Shown here: piece by piece, positions 1 through 6,680 of the stretch
Numbering within the stretch: position 1 is the stretch's first letter
Layout: each line of letters starts with the position of its first letter
Assembly (NCBI GenBank): GCA_023253795.1
Contig: JALRFG010000047.1
Coordinates: 1-11,378, forward strand
Direction of reading: 5' to 3'
DNA length: 11,378 nt
Source: Methylocystis sp.
Lineage (GTDB): Bacteria; Pseudomonadota; Alphaproteobacteria; Rhizobiales; Beijerinckiaceae
Notes under the pieces: generated by a model
Told to the model about the DNA's origin: nothing
Database searches by the model: none
What the model saw: only the letters and a program-made list of their open reading frames with translations
Program-made: the position numbers and the translations under genes

Positions 1-11
1 ATCCTGTCCAT
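1..11 (-). CDS. Possible start of next gene in efflux operon (partial)
   Basis: On the minus strand an ATG at 11-9 follows the stop of the outer-membrane efflux gene (17-15) after only 3 bases and reads Met-Asp-Arg before the window ends. NodT-type outer-membrane genes usually sit beside genes for the membrane fusion protein and RND permease, so a co-transcribed pump component would fit. Only three codons are visible and there is no clear ribosome binding site, so this is a weak, positional call. Confidence 0.25.
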
Positions 12-14
12 GGT

Positions 15-1751
15 TCAGTTTAGCGTGTTATGAAGAAAAGCTGGCGTCAGGCTGGGATTCCACGATCCCTGTGGAACCAGATTCGGATTGTCCGGCATGA
101 CCGGCAGCAGACTGGGGTTCACCGGCGCTTTAACGCCCGCGACGCTATCGCTGAAGCGCGCGCCATTGGTGTTGGGCGGCAGTTTTTTCAGGACCTGATC
201 GCTCCAGCCGCCGCCCAGCGCCATGAAGAGGCCGGCCACATCGGCAAGCTGGTTGCCCTGCGCCTGAATCCGCGAGACGGTCGCCATCATGTAATTGTTC
301 TGGGCGTTGAGCAGCATCAGGACGCTCACAGCGCCGATTTTCATTTCCGCACGGATGATTTCGAGCTGTTTCTTGGCGACTCGCTCGGAATAGGTGGCCG
401 CCTCGACCGCCTTGGTGTCCGCCTGCAACGACCGGAGCATATCGGCGACATCGCGGAAAGCCTGGATGACTGTGCTTCTGTAGAGGGCGTTCGCCTGATC
501 AAAATTGGCTTCCGCCGCCTTTTGCTTGTTAAGCAATGTAAAGCCTTGAAAAACCGGCGCGTTCGTTCCGCCAATGATGTTATAAAGCGTGGTGCCGGAT
601 TGGAATAAATAGTCAAAATGATAGGCGCTGGCGCCGCCCAGCGAATTAATCGTGAACTCAGGAAGGCGCGTTCCGATTGCGATGCCGATCCGCGCCGCCG
701 CGTCGTGCATATTCGCCTCGGCGGCGCGCACATCCGGCCTCTGCCGCACCAGTTTGGAGGGCAGAACGACAGGAATATTCTTCGGCAAACGCAGTTCGGA
801 CAATTTGAACAGATCGTTCGATTGCGCGGAGATGTAATCGCCGCCCAATGCGGTGAGGAGATTGCGCGCCAGCGCGATTTGTTTCTGCAGAGGCGGCAGC
901 AGCTGTTTGGCCTGCGCGTAGAGCGCTTCCTGCGTCAGGACGTCGGCTTCAGACGCCCAGCCGACATCTAATTGTTTGCGAAGCGTGTCGAGCGCGTCGT
1001 ACATGATTTTGATGACGCCCTCGATCGCTTCATACTGACTGCGCAGCGACGCCTCCATAATCGCAGTCAGCGCCACATTGCTGGTCATGGCGAGGTAGGC
1101 GGCCTCAAGCTGGTAGCGGGCGATATCCTGCTGGGCTTCAAGCGATTCGACGGTGCGGCGGTATTTGCCCCACACGTCCGGCGTGTAGGAAATCGCCATG
1201 GTTGGTGTGAGGAGCTGGTATTCCCATGGCGGCGGCACGGGGGTTGTGGAGGGAACGGCGATGCCCGTCAGCACGCTGCCGGCGTTCGGATAGCTCTGGG
1301 TCAGTAGCTTCTGATTCAGAACGGAATTGGCATACAGATTAGAGGGCAAATTAGCGCTGACGTTGGGCGTCATGCCAATCTGGGGAAGAAAAAACCCTTT
1401 TTGCGCTTCGGCGTTGAAATAGGCGACGCGAATCGAGGCCTCGGCCGCCTCCAGCGTCTGATTGTGCTGGATCGCGTTTGTGACGATTCCGTTCAATTTT
1501 TTGTTGTGGAAAGTTTCCCACCATTTCTCGGGAACGTCGCCGCCATTGACGAGACGGATGTCGCCGCCGTTGTTTTCACTGATTCTGGAAATATTCTCCG
1601 GCGTATATGTTGATGTTTCAGGTGCATCCGGCGAATTGAAATTTGGCCCGACCGCGCATCCCGCAATGGTGGCCGAGACGCAAACAACCCCCGCAAAAGC
1701 AGCGCCGCTTTTGCGTAGTCCAATGAAAAACCTGTGTTTAGGTCGATTCAT
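15..1751 (-). CDS. RND efflux outer-membrane lipoprotein, NodT family
   Basis: This is a TolC-like outer-membrane channel subunit of a tripartite RND efflux pump. From the ATG at 1751 the protein has 578 residues. It starts with a lipoprotein signal peptide whose lipobox is I29-A30-G31-C32, followed by the CAVGPNF start typical of NodT proteins. Family motifs are DVWGKYRR (about 192-199), RQRPDVRAAE (about 336-345) and a GGGW near 513-516, where most relatives end soon after. Here about 60 more Pro/Asn-rich residues follow, an unusual tail. An in-frame start 39 codons further upstream (1868) exists, but it would put non-signal sequence ahead of the leader and overlap a TATAAT box, so 1751 is preferred. 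The gene is divergent from a PII gene. The inner-membrane pump genes are not in the window and may lie beyond the left edge. The substrate cannot be told from this subunit. Confidence 0.9.
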   Translation of the reverse strand: MNRPKHRFFIGLRKSGAAFAGVVCVSATIAGCAVGPNFNSPDAPETSTYTPENISRISENNGGDIRLVNGGDVPEKWWETFHNKKLNGIVTNAIQHNQTLEAAEASIRVAYFNAEAQKGFFLPQIGMTPNVSANLPSNLYANSVLNQKLLTQSYPNAGSVLTGIAVPSTTPVPPPWEYQLLTPTMAISYTPDVWGKYRRTVESLEAQQDIARYQLEAAYLAMTSNVALTAIMEASLRSQYEAIEGVIKIMYDALDTLRKQLDVGWASEADVLTQEALYAQAKQLLPPLQKQIALARNLLTALGGDYISAQSNDLFKLSELRLPKNIPVVLPSKLVRQRPDVRAAEANMHDAAARIGIAIGTRLPEFTINSLGGASAYHFDYLFQSGTTLYNIIGGTNAPVFQGFTLLNKQKAAEANFDQANALYRSTVIQAFRDVADMLRSLQADTKAVEAATYSERVAKKQLEIIRAEMKIGAVSVLMLLNAQNNYMMATVSRIQAQGNQLADVAGLFMALGGGWSDQVLKKLPPNTNGARFSDSVAGVKAPVNPSLLPVMPDNPNLVPQGSWNPSLTPAFLHNTLN

Positions 1752-1992
1752 TCTCTGGTTGTTTTTCCCGGCGCAGGCTGATTTGGACGTGCCGTCGTCA
1801 AAAAAGCCAACGGAACCGTCGCCCGAAAGAAACGGCTTCAGAATCAGTTTCGCAATTATATGATGCAACCGCTATGTGAGAGGCAATGCGACGACGCGAT
1901 AGACAGCGCATATGGCCCCGCCTAATGTCCGCTGGCGCCAGGCCACGACCTGTCCTGCGACGTGAGTGGCGGAAAACGGTGACATTAAAATC
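1752..1992. promoter_or_regulatory. Divergent intergenic region between efflux gene and PII gene
   Basis: These 241 bases separate two divergent starts and must hold both promoters. On the minus strand a perfect TATAAT (plus-strand ATTATA at 1855-1860) could be the -10 box for the efflux gene, giving a leader of roughly 95 bases, but no good -35 sits 16-18 bases upstream. A 10-base palindrome CTGGCGCCAG lies at 1932-1941, about 50 bases before the PII start, and could be an operator or chance. I found no -24/-12 sigma-54 promoter (TGGC-N8-TTGC type) ahead of the PII gene, although many glnB/glnK genes have one. Confidence 0.35.
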
Positions 1993-2331
1993 ATGAAGCT
2001 CGTCATTGGAATCATCAAGCCTTTTAAATTGAACAGCGTCCAGAACGCTTTGCATTCTCTGGGCGTCACGGGTTTGACGGTCTATGAGGCGAAAGGCCAC
2101 GGCCATCAGCGCGGCCATTCAGATATTTACGGCGCGGTGGAATATGAGGCTGAATTCATTCCCAAGCTGCGCGTCGAGGTTGTGGTTCCAGACAATATGG
2201 TCAATTTCGCCGTTCAGGCTTTGCTGGATAGCGCGAAAACCGGCCAGAGCGGCGACGGGCGGGTGATCGTCCAAAGCATTGAGCAATTCATCAAGATCAA
2301 GACGGGCGAACGCGACAAGCAGGCGCTGTAA
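1993..2331 (+). CDS. PII family signal protein with divergent T-loop
   Basis: PII proteins are small trimers that sense ATP/ADP and 2-oxoglutarate and bind target enzymes, transporters or regulators. The ATG at 1993 gives 112 residues, the same length as E. coli GlnB. A GTG start at 1966 would add nine non-conserved residues and is not preferred. The conserved start (IIKPFKL), Gln39, Tyr51, Lys58, the VVVPD strand and the TGQSGDGR B-loop (about 83-90) are all present. The T-loop apex reads Y46-G-A-V-E-Y51 instead of the usual Y-[KR]-G-[AS]-[AE]-Y, and the residue after the GDGRV segment is Ile where Phe/Trp is usual. Tyr51 is kept, so uridylylation is possible but not assured. There is no amtB or glnA next to it; instead it is divergent from an RND outer-membrane gene. 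That recalls the described PII-NG group, which is linked to metal-efflux RND genes. It could still be an ordinary GlnK paralogue. The ribosome site (GGTGA at 1978-1982) is weak. Confidence 0.88.
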   Translation: MKLVIGIIKPFKLNSVQNALHSLGVTGLTVYEAKGHGHQRGHSDIYGAVEYEAEFIPKLRVEVVVPDNMVNFAVQALLDSAKTGQSGDGRVIVQSIEQFIKIKTGERDKQAL

Positions 2332-2378
2332 GTCCGGCGACGTTTTCTGGCTGATTCGCTCGCGTCTTTTTGACCGCA

Positions 2379-2993
2379 TCAGCAAAGCGCCATCACCCAT
2401 CGGGTAAGCGGGAAGGCGAGCGCGGCGCCAATCACAACGCCTGCGATCACATCGCTGGGATAATGATGCGCGGTAGCCATCCGTGACCATGCCATCGCCA
2501 GAAGCAGGCCCAGCGCCGGCGCGCGCGCAGCCGGAAGCGCAAGAATGATCGGCAACAGAACGCCGGTCAGGGTCATCACGTGACCACTGGGAAAAGAATG
2601 TTCGTCGAGCGTCTGGAGCAATGACGTGAGCCGTGGATCGGCATGATAGGGACGACGACGCCGGAAGCGCCGTTTCATCATCGGATAAACCAGATGCAAG
2701 AGCGCGGCGTTGATGAGCGCGCTGGCGATGATGGGCATAGCGCGCCAGCCCATATCGAGCGCGATCGCAGGCGCCAGCATCAGATAAATCCAGCCATTTC
2801 CGAGCTTGCTGATCGTTATGGCGAGCCATTTTAGCGCAGGGCGCTTTGTCATGCCCGTGCAGTAATGAACGACGCTCAGATCGGCCTTGGCGGCTTTGAG
2901 TCGCCATGACGCTGGAAAGATGGGAGTGGAAAAAGTCGCCGCAGAAGGCGTGAGGCGCATCCTCGGCGCCGGAGGGTTTGTCGTAAACGCCAT
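2379..2993 (-). CDS. PAP2 (type 2 phosphatidic acid phosphatase) family membrane phosphatase
   Basis: This is a membrane-bound phosphatase of the PAP2 superfamily, which removes phosphate from lipid or isoprenoid phosphates such as phosphatidate or undecaprenyl pyrophosphate. It has 204 residues and all three catalytic motifs: K107-x6-R114-P115; F134-PSG-H138; and S170-R171-x5-H177-x3-D181. Hydrophobic segments lie at about 70-105, 140-170 and 183-203, and put the active site at a membrane face. The N-terminal 47 residues are polar. The ATG at 2993 lacks a strong ribosome site, and a start at Met48 is conceivable but would cut into a conserved-looking segment. The gene faces the PII gene tail to tail (47 bases apart, no clear terminator between them). 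Upstream is a PhoB-type repeat array, so induction under phosphate limitation is likely. The exact substrate is unknown. Confidence 0.9.
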   Translation of the reverse strand: MAFTTNPPAPRMRLTPSAATFSTPIFPASWRLKAAKADLSVVHYCTGMTKRPALKWLAITISKLGNGWIYLMLAPAIALDMGWRAMPIIASALINAALLHLVYPMMKRRFRRRRPYHADPRLTSLLQTLDEHSFPSGHVMTLTGVLLPIILALPAARAPALGLLLAMAWSRMATAHHYPSDVIAGVVIGAALAFPLTRWVMALC

Positions 2994-3044
2994 GGTTCAA
3001 CAATAGCTGTCGCAGGCTTCAGTTTCGCGACGCTTCGACGACGT

Positions 3045-3099
3045 ATTTATGACAGATCAAACAAGAATAAATGACAGGCGCGTGACGCTTCTGTGACAG
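3045..3099 (-). promoter_or_regulatory. Tandem PhoB (Pho box) array upstream of the PAP2 gene
   Basis: Read on the minus strand, five 7-base units follow each other with 4-base spacers, an exact 11-base period: CTGTCAC (3099-3093), GCGTCAC (3088-3082), CTGTCAT (3077-3071), TCTTGTT (3066-3060) and CTGTCAT (3055-3049), then AAAT. The known PhoB site is a direct repeat of CTGTCAT-like 7-mers separated by 4 A/T-rich bases. Three units match at 6-7 of 7 positions, one at 5, and one is degenerate. The spacers TTAT, TGAT and AAAT are A/T-rich; AGAA and GCGC less so. The array ends about 55 bases before the PAP2 start and points towards it. This is direct sequence evidence plus known PhoB consensus; binding itself is inferred. 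Confidence 0.75.
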
Positions 3100-3114
3100 G
3101 CATTTGATCCAGGA

Positions 3115-4476
3115 TTACAATATTCGCGCGCTATTCATGTCTGCTGTCGAAGGACTGTTTTGCGGTTCGGCGTCGTAGTGAGGTGTGAGTTTGCGCAATG
3201 ATTCATAGAGAGGCGTTGCGCCTGCCAGAGTTGGCGGGAGCATGGCGGCGAAACAGGCGCAAAGCATGGGGAGCAGCATCGACGTATTGGCGCTCATTTC
3301 CGTCACCAGCACGATCCCGGTGAGAGGCGCGCGGGTGACGCCGCTGAACAGAGCGGTCATGCCGACCAGAGCGAAAGCGTGCGGGTAAGGGAAAATCTCC
3401 GGCGCCAGATATTGGCTCAATTGACCAAACATCAGCCCCATAAGCGCGCCGAGCGCCAGCATGGGCGCAAATACGCCACCGGGCGTTCCGGCCGCATAGC
3501 AAAGCGCCCCCAACACATGGCGCAGCAGGAGGAGCAGAAGAATTTGCGAGAAGAGACGATCATGCGTCAGCGCATTTTCGGCGATGTTTTCACCGCCGCC
3601 GACCCAATTCGGCGCCCACCAGGCGACAAGGGCGACGCTGGCGCCGATCAATGCAGCGCGGGCCTCTACGCTTATTTGATTAAATCCGCCGACAAGCGCC
3701 AGCGTTCTGAGAATGGTCCAATTATAAAAAATAGAGAACCCGCCGAATATGAAACCCATCAGCAGAAATAGCGGCAGGCTTTCAACTGGTGCGCTATTGG
3801 GCGTGTGAAGATGAAATTCCTGCGTATTGCCGATAAATAAATGCGCAATGGCGATGGCGCTGGCCGATGCGCCCAGCGCCAGTATGGCGATGCGATGCTC
3901 GAAGCGTTGCACCAATTCCTCAAGCACAAATACGGCGCCGGCGATGGGGGCGTTAAAGGCGGTGGCGAGACCGGCGCCCGCGCCGGCCGCAAGCAATTCC
4001 CGGCAATCCGTCAGAGAGCGTCCCGCTTTTTCGCCAATCCAGCGTGAGACGCTTGCGCCCATTTGCACGCTCGGGCCCTCGCGCCCGAGCACCATGCCAG
4101 CGCCGATCGCGAGGAGGCCGCCGACGAATTTAACCGGGATCAGCAACATGCCGGGCGCGGGCGCCAGGCCCTGGATCTCAGCCTCGACATGGGGAATGCC
4201 GCTGCCAGAGGCATGAATCGAGAATCGTCGCACCAGCCAGGCGGCCAGAGCGGCGGCGCCGGCGCATAGCGATACGAAAAGGACAAGGCCGACAAGTTGA
4301 TCCGCGCGTTCGACGGCGATGAAGGCGTCACGCGCGCGATTCGCCCAGTCCAGAGCAAGGCGAAATATGGCGCAGAGCAGGCCCGTCGTTGCGCCTGAAA
4401 TCAGCGACAGTAACGAGAGCACGAAGAATCCGCTGCTCAAATCTGGCGATGTGGGCTCGTTTTTCTGCGTCGTCAT
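3115..4476 (-). CDS. ClC family chloride channel/antiporter
   Basis: This is an integral membrane ClC protein moving chloride or other anions, probably in exchange for protons. It has 453 residues, close to the E. coli ClcA core, with no C-terminal CBS domains. Selectivity motifs are present: GSGIP (91-95), GREGP (131-135, with E133 the gating glutamate), GVFAP (334-338) and the ion-coordinating Tyr in PLY (Y424). The pair E186-E187 falls where E202-E203 of the E. coli protein lies, so the internal proton glutamate is kept (E187). That favours a 2 Cl-/H+ exchanger over a channel. In alphaproteobacteria such proteins are linked to acid resistance or anion homeostasis; the role here is inferred. 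The start at 4476 has no strong ribosome site, but the N-terminus looks complete. It ends just upstream of the Pho array and is divergent from the gene at 4616, with 139 bases between them. Confidence 0.93.
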   Translation of the reverse strand: MTTQKNEPTSPDLSSGFFVLSLLSLISGATTGLLCAIFRLALDWANRARDAFIAVERADQLVGLVLFVSLCAGAAALAAWLVRRFSIHASGSGIPHVEAEIQGLAPAPGMLLIPVKFVGGLLAIGAGMVLGREGPSVQMGASVSRWIGEKAGRSLTDCRELLAAGAGAGLATAFNAPIAGAVFVLEELVQRFEHRIAILALGASASAIAIAHLFIGNTQEFHLHTPNSAPVESLPLFLLMGFIFGGFSIFYNWTILRTLALVGGFNQISVEARAALIGASVALVAWWAPNWVGGGENIAENALTHDRLFSQILLLLLLRHVLGALCYAAGTPGGVFAPMLALGALMGLMFGQLSQYLAPEIFPYPHAFALVGMTALFSGVTRAPLTGIVLVTEMSANTSMLLPMLCACFAAMLPPTLAGATPLYESLRKLTPHYDAEPQNSPSTADMNSARIL

Positions 4477-4615
4477 GCAGATAGCGTTAGCAGGCGCGCA
4501 ATCGCCGAATCAAGGGTTGGCGTCTGTGATTGAGGCGACTGGCGTGATGGCGCGTCTACGATTAAGCTCATGGGCTGAGAAGTGACGACGGACGATTCAG
4601 CCGGGAGAATGAAGA

Positions 4616-5431
4616 ATGCAGGACAGGCTGCAGAGCATCATACAGAGCGCGACCCACTTATTCGAGCGCATGTTTATGATCGCCATGTATATTGGCGTCT
4701 TGCTCAGTCTGTTCGCCATACACCGGTATTTTCTGCTGGGCGACGGCGGGCTGGCTTCTCATATCGGCTTTTCATTCCTGAACGGTTTTGCCTTGGCCAA
4801 AGTTATTCTGGTTGGGCAGGAGTTGCGTATCGGCGATAATTTCAGAAACAAGCCGCTGATTTATGTCATCGGTTTCAAATCGGCGATTTTTGCGGTTCTC
4901 TTGTTGATCTTCCGCATCCTCGAAGAAACGATCATTGGCTTGGTTGAGGGTAGAGGCGTCCATGAGGCGCTGATGAGCGCGCCGCCCGGCCTGGAGCATA
5001 ACCGGCTTCTGGGCATGACGCTGGTTTGCATCATCATGTTTTTCTCGCTCATGCCCTTCTTTGCTTATCTGGAATTCGAGCAGGTGATCGGCGCCAAGGA
5101 ATTGCGCGGCCTCTTGTTCGGTGGCGCTGATGCGGCGGCCGATCCCAAGAAGGCGCCGACCAGGCAATTGCTGGGCGCGCCAGCGGCGGAGACCGCGACA
5201 AGCCAAGCGAAAGAGGACATTGCGCCGGCGTCCCGTGTGCAGACGCCCGAAACTGTTGAGCAGCCTGAGGAGGTCTGGTTCTATGAGCAGGCCGGCGAGG
5301 TGGTCGGCCCTGTTGATGGCACTGAATTGAAGCGATTATTACGCCAGGGCGCTATCCGTCCACAGACGCTGGTGTATAGCGCATCACGGGGCGATCAGTG
5401 GCTCACGCTGAATGAGAGCCTGCTGATCTAG
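4616..5431 (+). CDS. Conserved membrane protein with C-terminal GYF_2 domain
   Basis: The protein has 271 residues in two parts. The N-terminal part has about four hydrophobic segments (about 18-36, 50-67, 81-100 and 132-152), with conserved-looking charged residues inside or beside them (AKVILVGQELRIG at 61-73, RILEETIIGL at 100-109). It resembles an uncharacterised alphaproteobacterial membrane protein family that I recall but cannot name. An Ala/Pro-rich linker (about 172-218) follows. The C-terminal segment 221-267 (W221-F-Y-E ... G-P-V-D ... L-x-x-L ... G-A-I ... W262) matches the GYF_2 (DUF4339) fold, a small domain thought to bind peptides. The ATG at 4616 has GGGAG at 4603-4607. It appears to lead an operon with the small membrane protein 19 bases downstream. 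No enzymatic motif is seen and the function is unknown. Confidence 0.8.
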   Translation: MQDRLQSIIQSATHLFERMFMIAMYIGVLLSLFAIHRYFLLGDGGLASHIGFSFLNGFALAKVILVGQELRIGDNFRNKPLIYVIGFKSAIFAVLLLIFRILEETIIGLVEGRGVHEALMSAPPGLEHNRLLGMTLVCIIMFFSLMPFFAYLEFEQVIGAKELRGLLFGGADAAADPKKAPTRQLLGAPAAETATSQAKEDIAPASRVQTPETVEQPEEVWFYEQAGEVVGPVDGTELKRLLRQGAIRPQTLVYSASRGDQWLTLNESLLI

Positions 5432-5450
5432 CCTGCCCGGGCAAGCGCCA

Positions 5451-5735
5451 ATGAGCACGCCTTTTTCTCTGCGCAAGCTTGTCGATGTGATCTTCAACGG
5501 CGTTCCCGCCAATGAGGATGTCGCGCCCTATACGGCGCAGATCACGACTCTGATTTCGATATATATTTGCTTTGTCGCGCTGTTTCTCATCGGCTTATGC
5601 ATCCGTCGCGTAAAAAGCCACGTCGACCTACCTGCGGAGCAGATGGCGTTCAAGATATGGATGGCGACGGCTCTGGCTTTCTCGGTTTTCTGGATCGCAG
5701 CCTATCTCGTCTATCTGCTCGCAACGGGCGGCTAG
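5451..5735 (+). CDS. Small two-helix membrane protein, function unknown
   Basis: The 94-residue protein has two hydrophobic helices (about 30-51 and 69-91) joined by a basic then acidic loop (IRRVKSHVDLPAEQ), so both ends probably lie on the same side of the membrane. There is no signal peptide, and no family is recognised. It starts 19 bases after the GYF_2 membrane protein and reads in the same direction, so the two are probably co-transcribed and may interact. The ribosome site is weak (GGGCAAG at about 5439-5445), consistent with translational coupling. Codon use matches the neighbours. Confidence 0.7.
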   Translation: MSTPFSLRKLVDVIFNGVPANEDVAPYTAQITTLISIYICFVALFLIGLCIRRVKSHVDLPAEQMAFKIWMATALAFSVFWIAAYLVYLLATGG

Positions 5736-5820
5736 GCGCGCGCTCATGCCTGCGGGACTTGCCAAGCGTGTTTGGTGCGTTCATCTTTCCCCGAGAAGAT
5801 CGGGACCAAAGGATTTTTCG

Positions 5821-6633
5821 ATGACGACACGCCAACGCTTTTCGATTCAGGCTGGCGCCGTTTTGCTGATGGTGGCCGGAAGCGCATGTGGCGCGAACGC
5901 CGCGCAATGCAGCAGCTCCGGCGGCGGATTTGAGGGTTGGAAAGAGGATTTCGCCAGCGAAGCGCGCGCCCATGGCGTGGGCGAAGCGGGCATTTCCGCG
6001 CTGATGAACACGCATTATTCAACCGCGACGATCGGCGCCGACCGCGGTCAGAAGAGCTTCAAGCTGTCGCTTGACCAGTTCATGAAAAAGCGTGGCGCCT
6101 CGACGATCGTGGCGCGCGGTCGCCAGCTCAAACGGTCGCAGGCGGCGCTTTTCGCCTCGTTGGAGCGGCGCTATGGCGTGCCGCCGGGACCATTGCTCGC
6201 GATTTGGGGTATGGAGACGGGTTTTGGCGCCATCCACGGCAATCAGCACGCTTTGTCTGCGGTTGCGACGCTCGCCTATGATTGCCGGCGTTCGGCCTAT
6301 TTTACCGATCAGCTCTATGCGGCGCTTGAGCTTATTGATCGTGGCGCGATATCGCCCAATGCGCGCGGTTCGATGCATGGCGAGATCGGCCAAACACAGT
6401 TCCTGCCCAAGAATATTCTTCAATACGGGACAGGCGGCAATCTCGATAACGCAGGGCCGGCGCTGGCGGCGACCGCAAACTTCCTCCATGCGCATGGCTG
6501 GCAGGCCGGCGCTGGCTATCAGCCCGGGGAGGCTAATTTCGCGGCGATCCAGGCGTGGAATGCCGCAACCGTTTATGAGCGCGCCATTGCGATCATCGGA
6601 CAGCAAATCGATTCAGATGGCGCTGCGGAGTAA
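5821..6633 (+). CDS. Secreted lytic murein transglycosylase, MltB-like
   Basis: This enzyme cleaves the MurNAc-GlcNAc bond of peptidoglycan to form 1,6-anhydro ends in the periplasm. From the ATG at 5821 (AAAGGA at 5808-5813) it has 270 residues: a signal peptide (about 1-28, cut after ANA or ANAA), then a domain of the MltB type. The catalytic Glu is E132 in IWGMETGFG (128-136), with the family motifs HGNQHALSAVATLAYD (139-154) and GEIGQTQFLP (187-196) after it. An in-frame ATG at 5746 would add 25 residues ahead of the leader and is rejected. There is no lipobox that fits well and no C-terminal peptidoglycan-binding or LysM domain, which many relatives carry, so it is a minimal soluble form. 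It lies 85 bases after the small membrane protein and ends before a strong hairpin. Confidence 0.9.
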   Translation: MTTRQRFSIQAGAVLLMVAGSACGANAAQCSSSGGGFEGWKEDFASEARAHGVGEAGISALMNTHYSTATIGADRGQKSFKLSLDQFMKKRGASTIVARGRQLKRSQAALFASLERRYGVPPGPLLAIWGMETGFGAIHGNQHALSAVATLAYDCRRSAYFTDQLYAALELIDRGAISPNARGSMHGEIGQTQFLPKNILQYGTGGNLDNAGPALAATANFLHAHGWQAGAGYQPGEANFAAIQAWNAATVYERAIAIIGQQIDSDGAAE

Positions 6634-6643
6634 GATCGCCGTA

Positions 6644-6671
6644 GCTCTGCAGGGATTTTTTCCTGCAGAGC
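6644..6671. terminator. Perfect hairpin between convergent genes
   Basis: GCTCTGCAGG (6644-6653) and CCTGCAGAGC (6662-6671) form a perfect 10-bp stem with an 8-base loop (GATTTTTT). It sits 11 bases after the transglycosylase stop and 10 bases before the end of the convergent ABC-F gene, as expected of a shared terminator. There is no T run after the stem on the plus strand and no A run before it; the T tract is inside the loop. It is therefore not a textbook intrinsic terminator and may act as an RNA end-protecting stem. Confidence 0.55.
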
Positions 6672-6680
6672 CTTGCGCCA

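Noticed and set aside
30..608. Long plus-strand reading frame opposite the efflux gene
   Set aside because: It lies wholly antisense to a clear NodT-family gene, has Arg/His-rich composition typical of antisense frames, and shows no motif or ribosome site.
1752..1868. N-terminal extension of the efflux gene to 1868
   Set aside because: The lipoprotein leader begins at the ATG at 1751; an extra 39 residues before a signal peptide would be abnormal and the upstream start overlaps a TATAAT box.
1932..1941. Palindrome CTGGCGCCAG as an operator
   Set aside because: A single 10-base palindrome in GC-rich DNA is easily chance and matches no regulator site that I can name.
2119..3003. 294-codon minus-strand frame overlapping the PAP2 gene
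   Set aside because: It is out of frame with the PAP2 gene, which carries all three catalytic motifs, and it also runs across the PII gene; its composition is Arg/Ser/Asp-rich without any domain.
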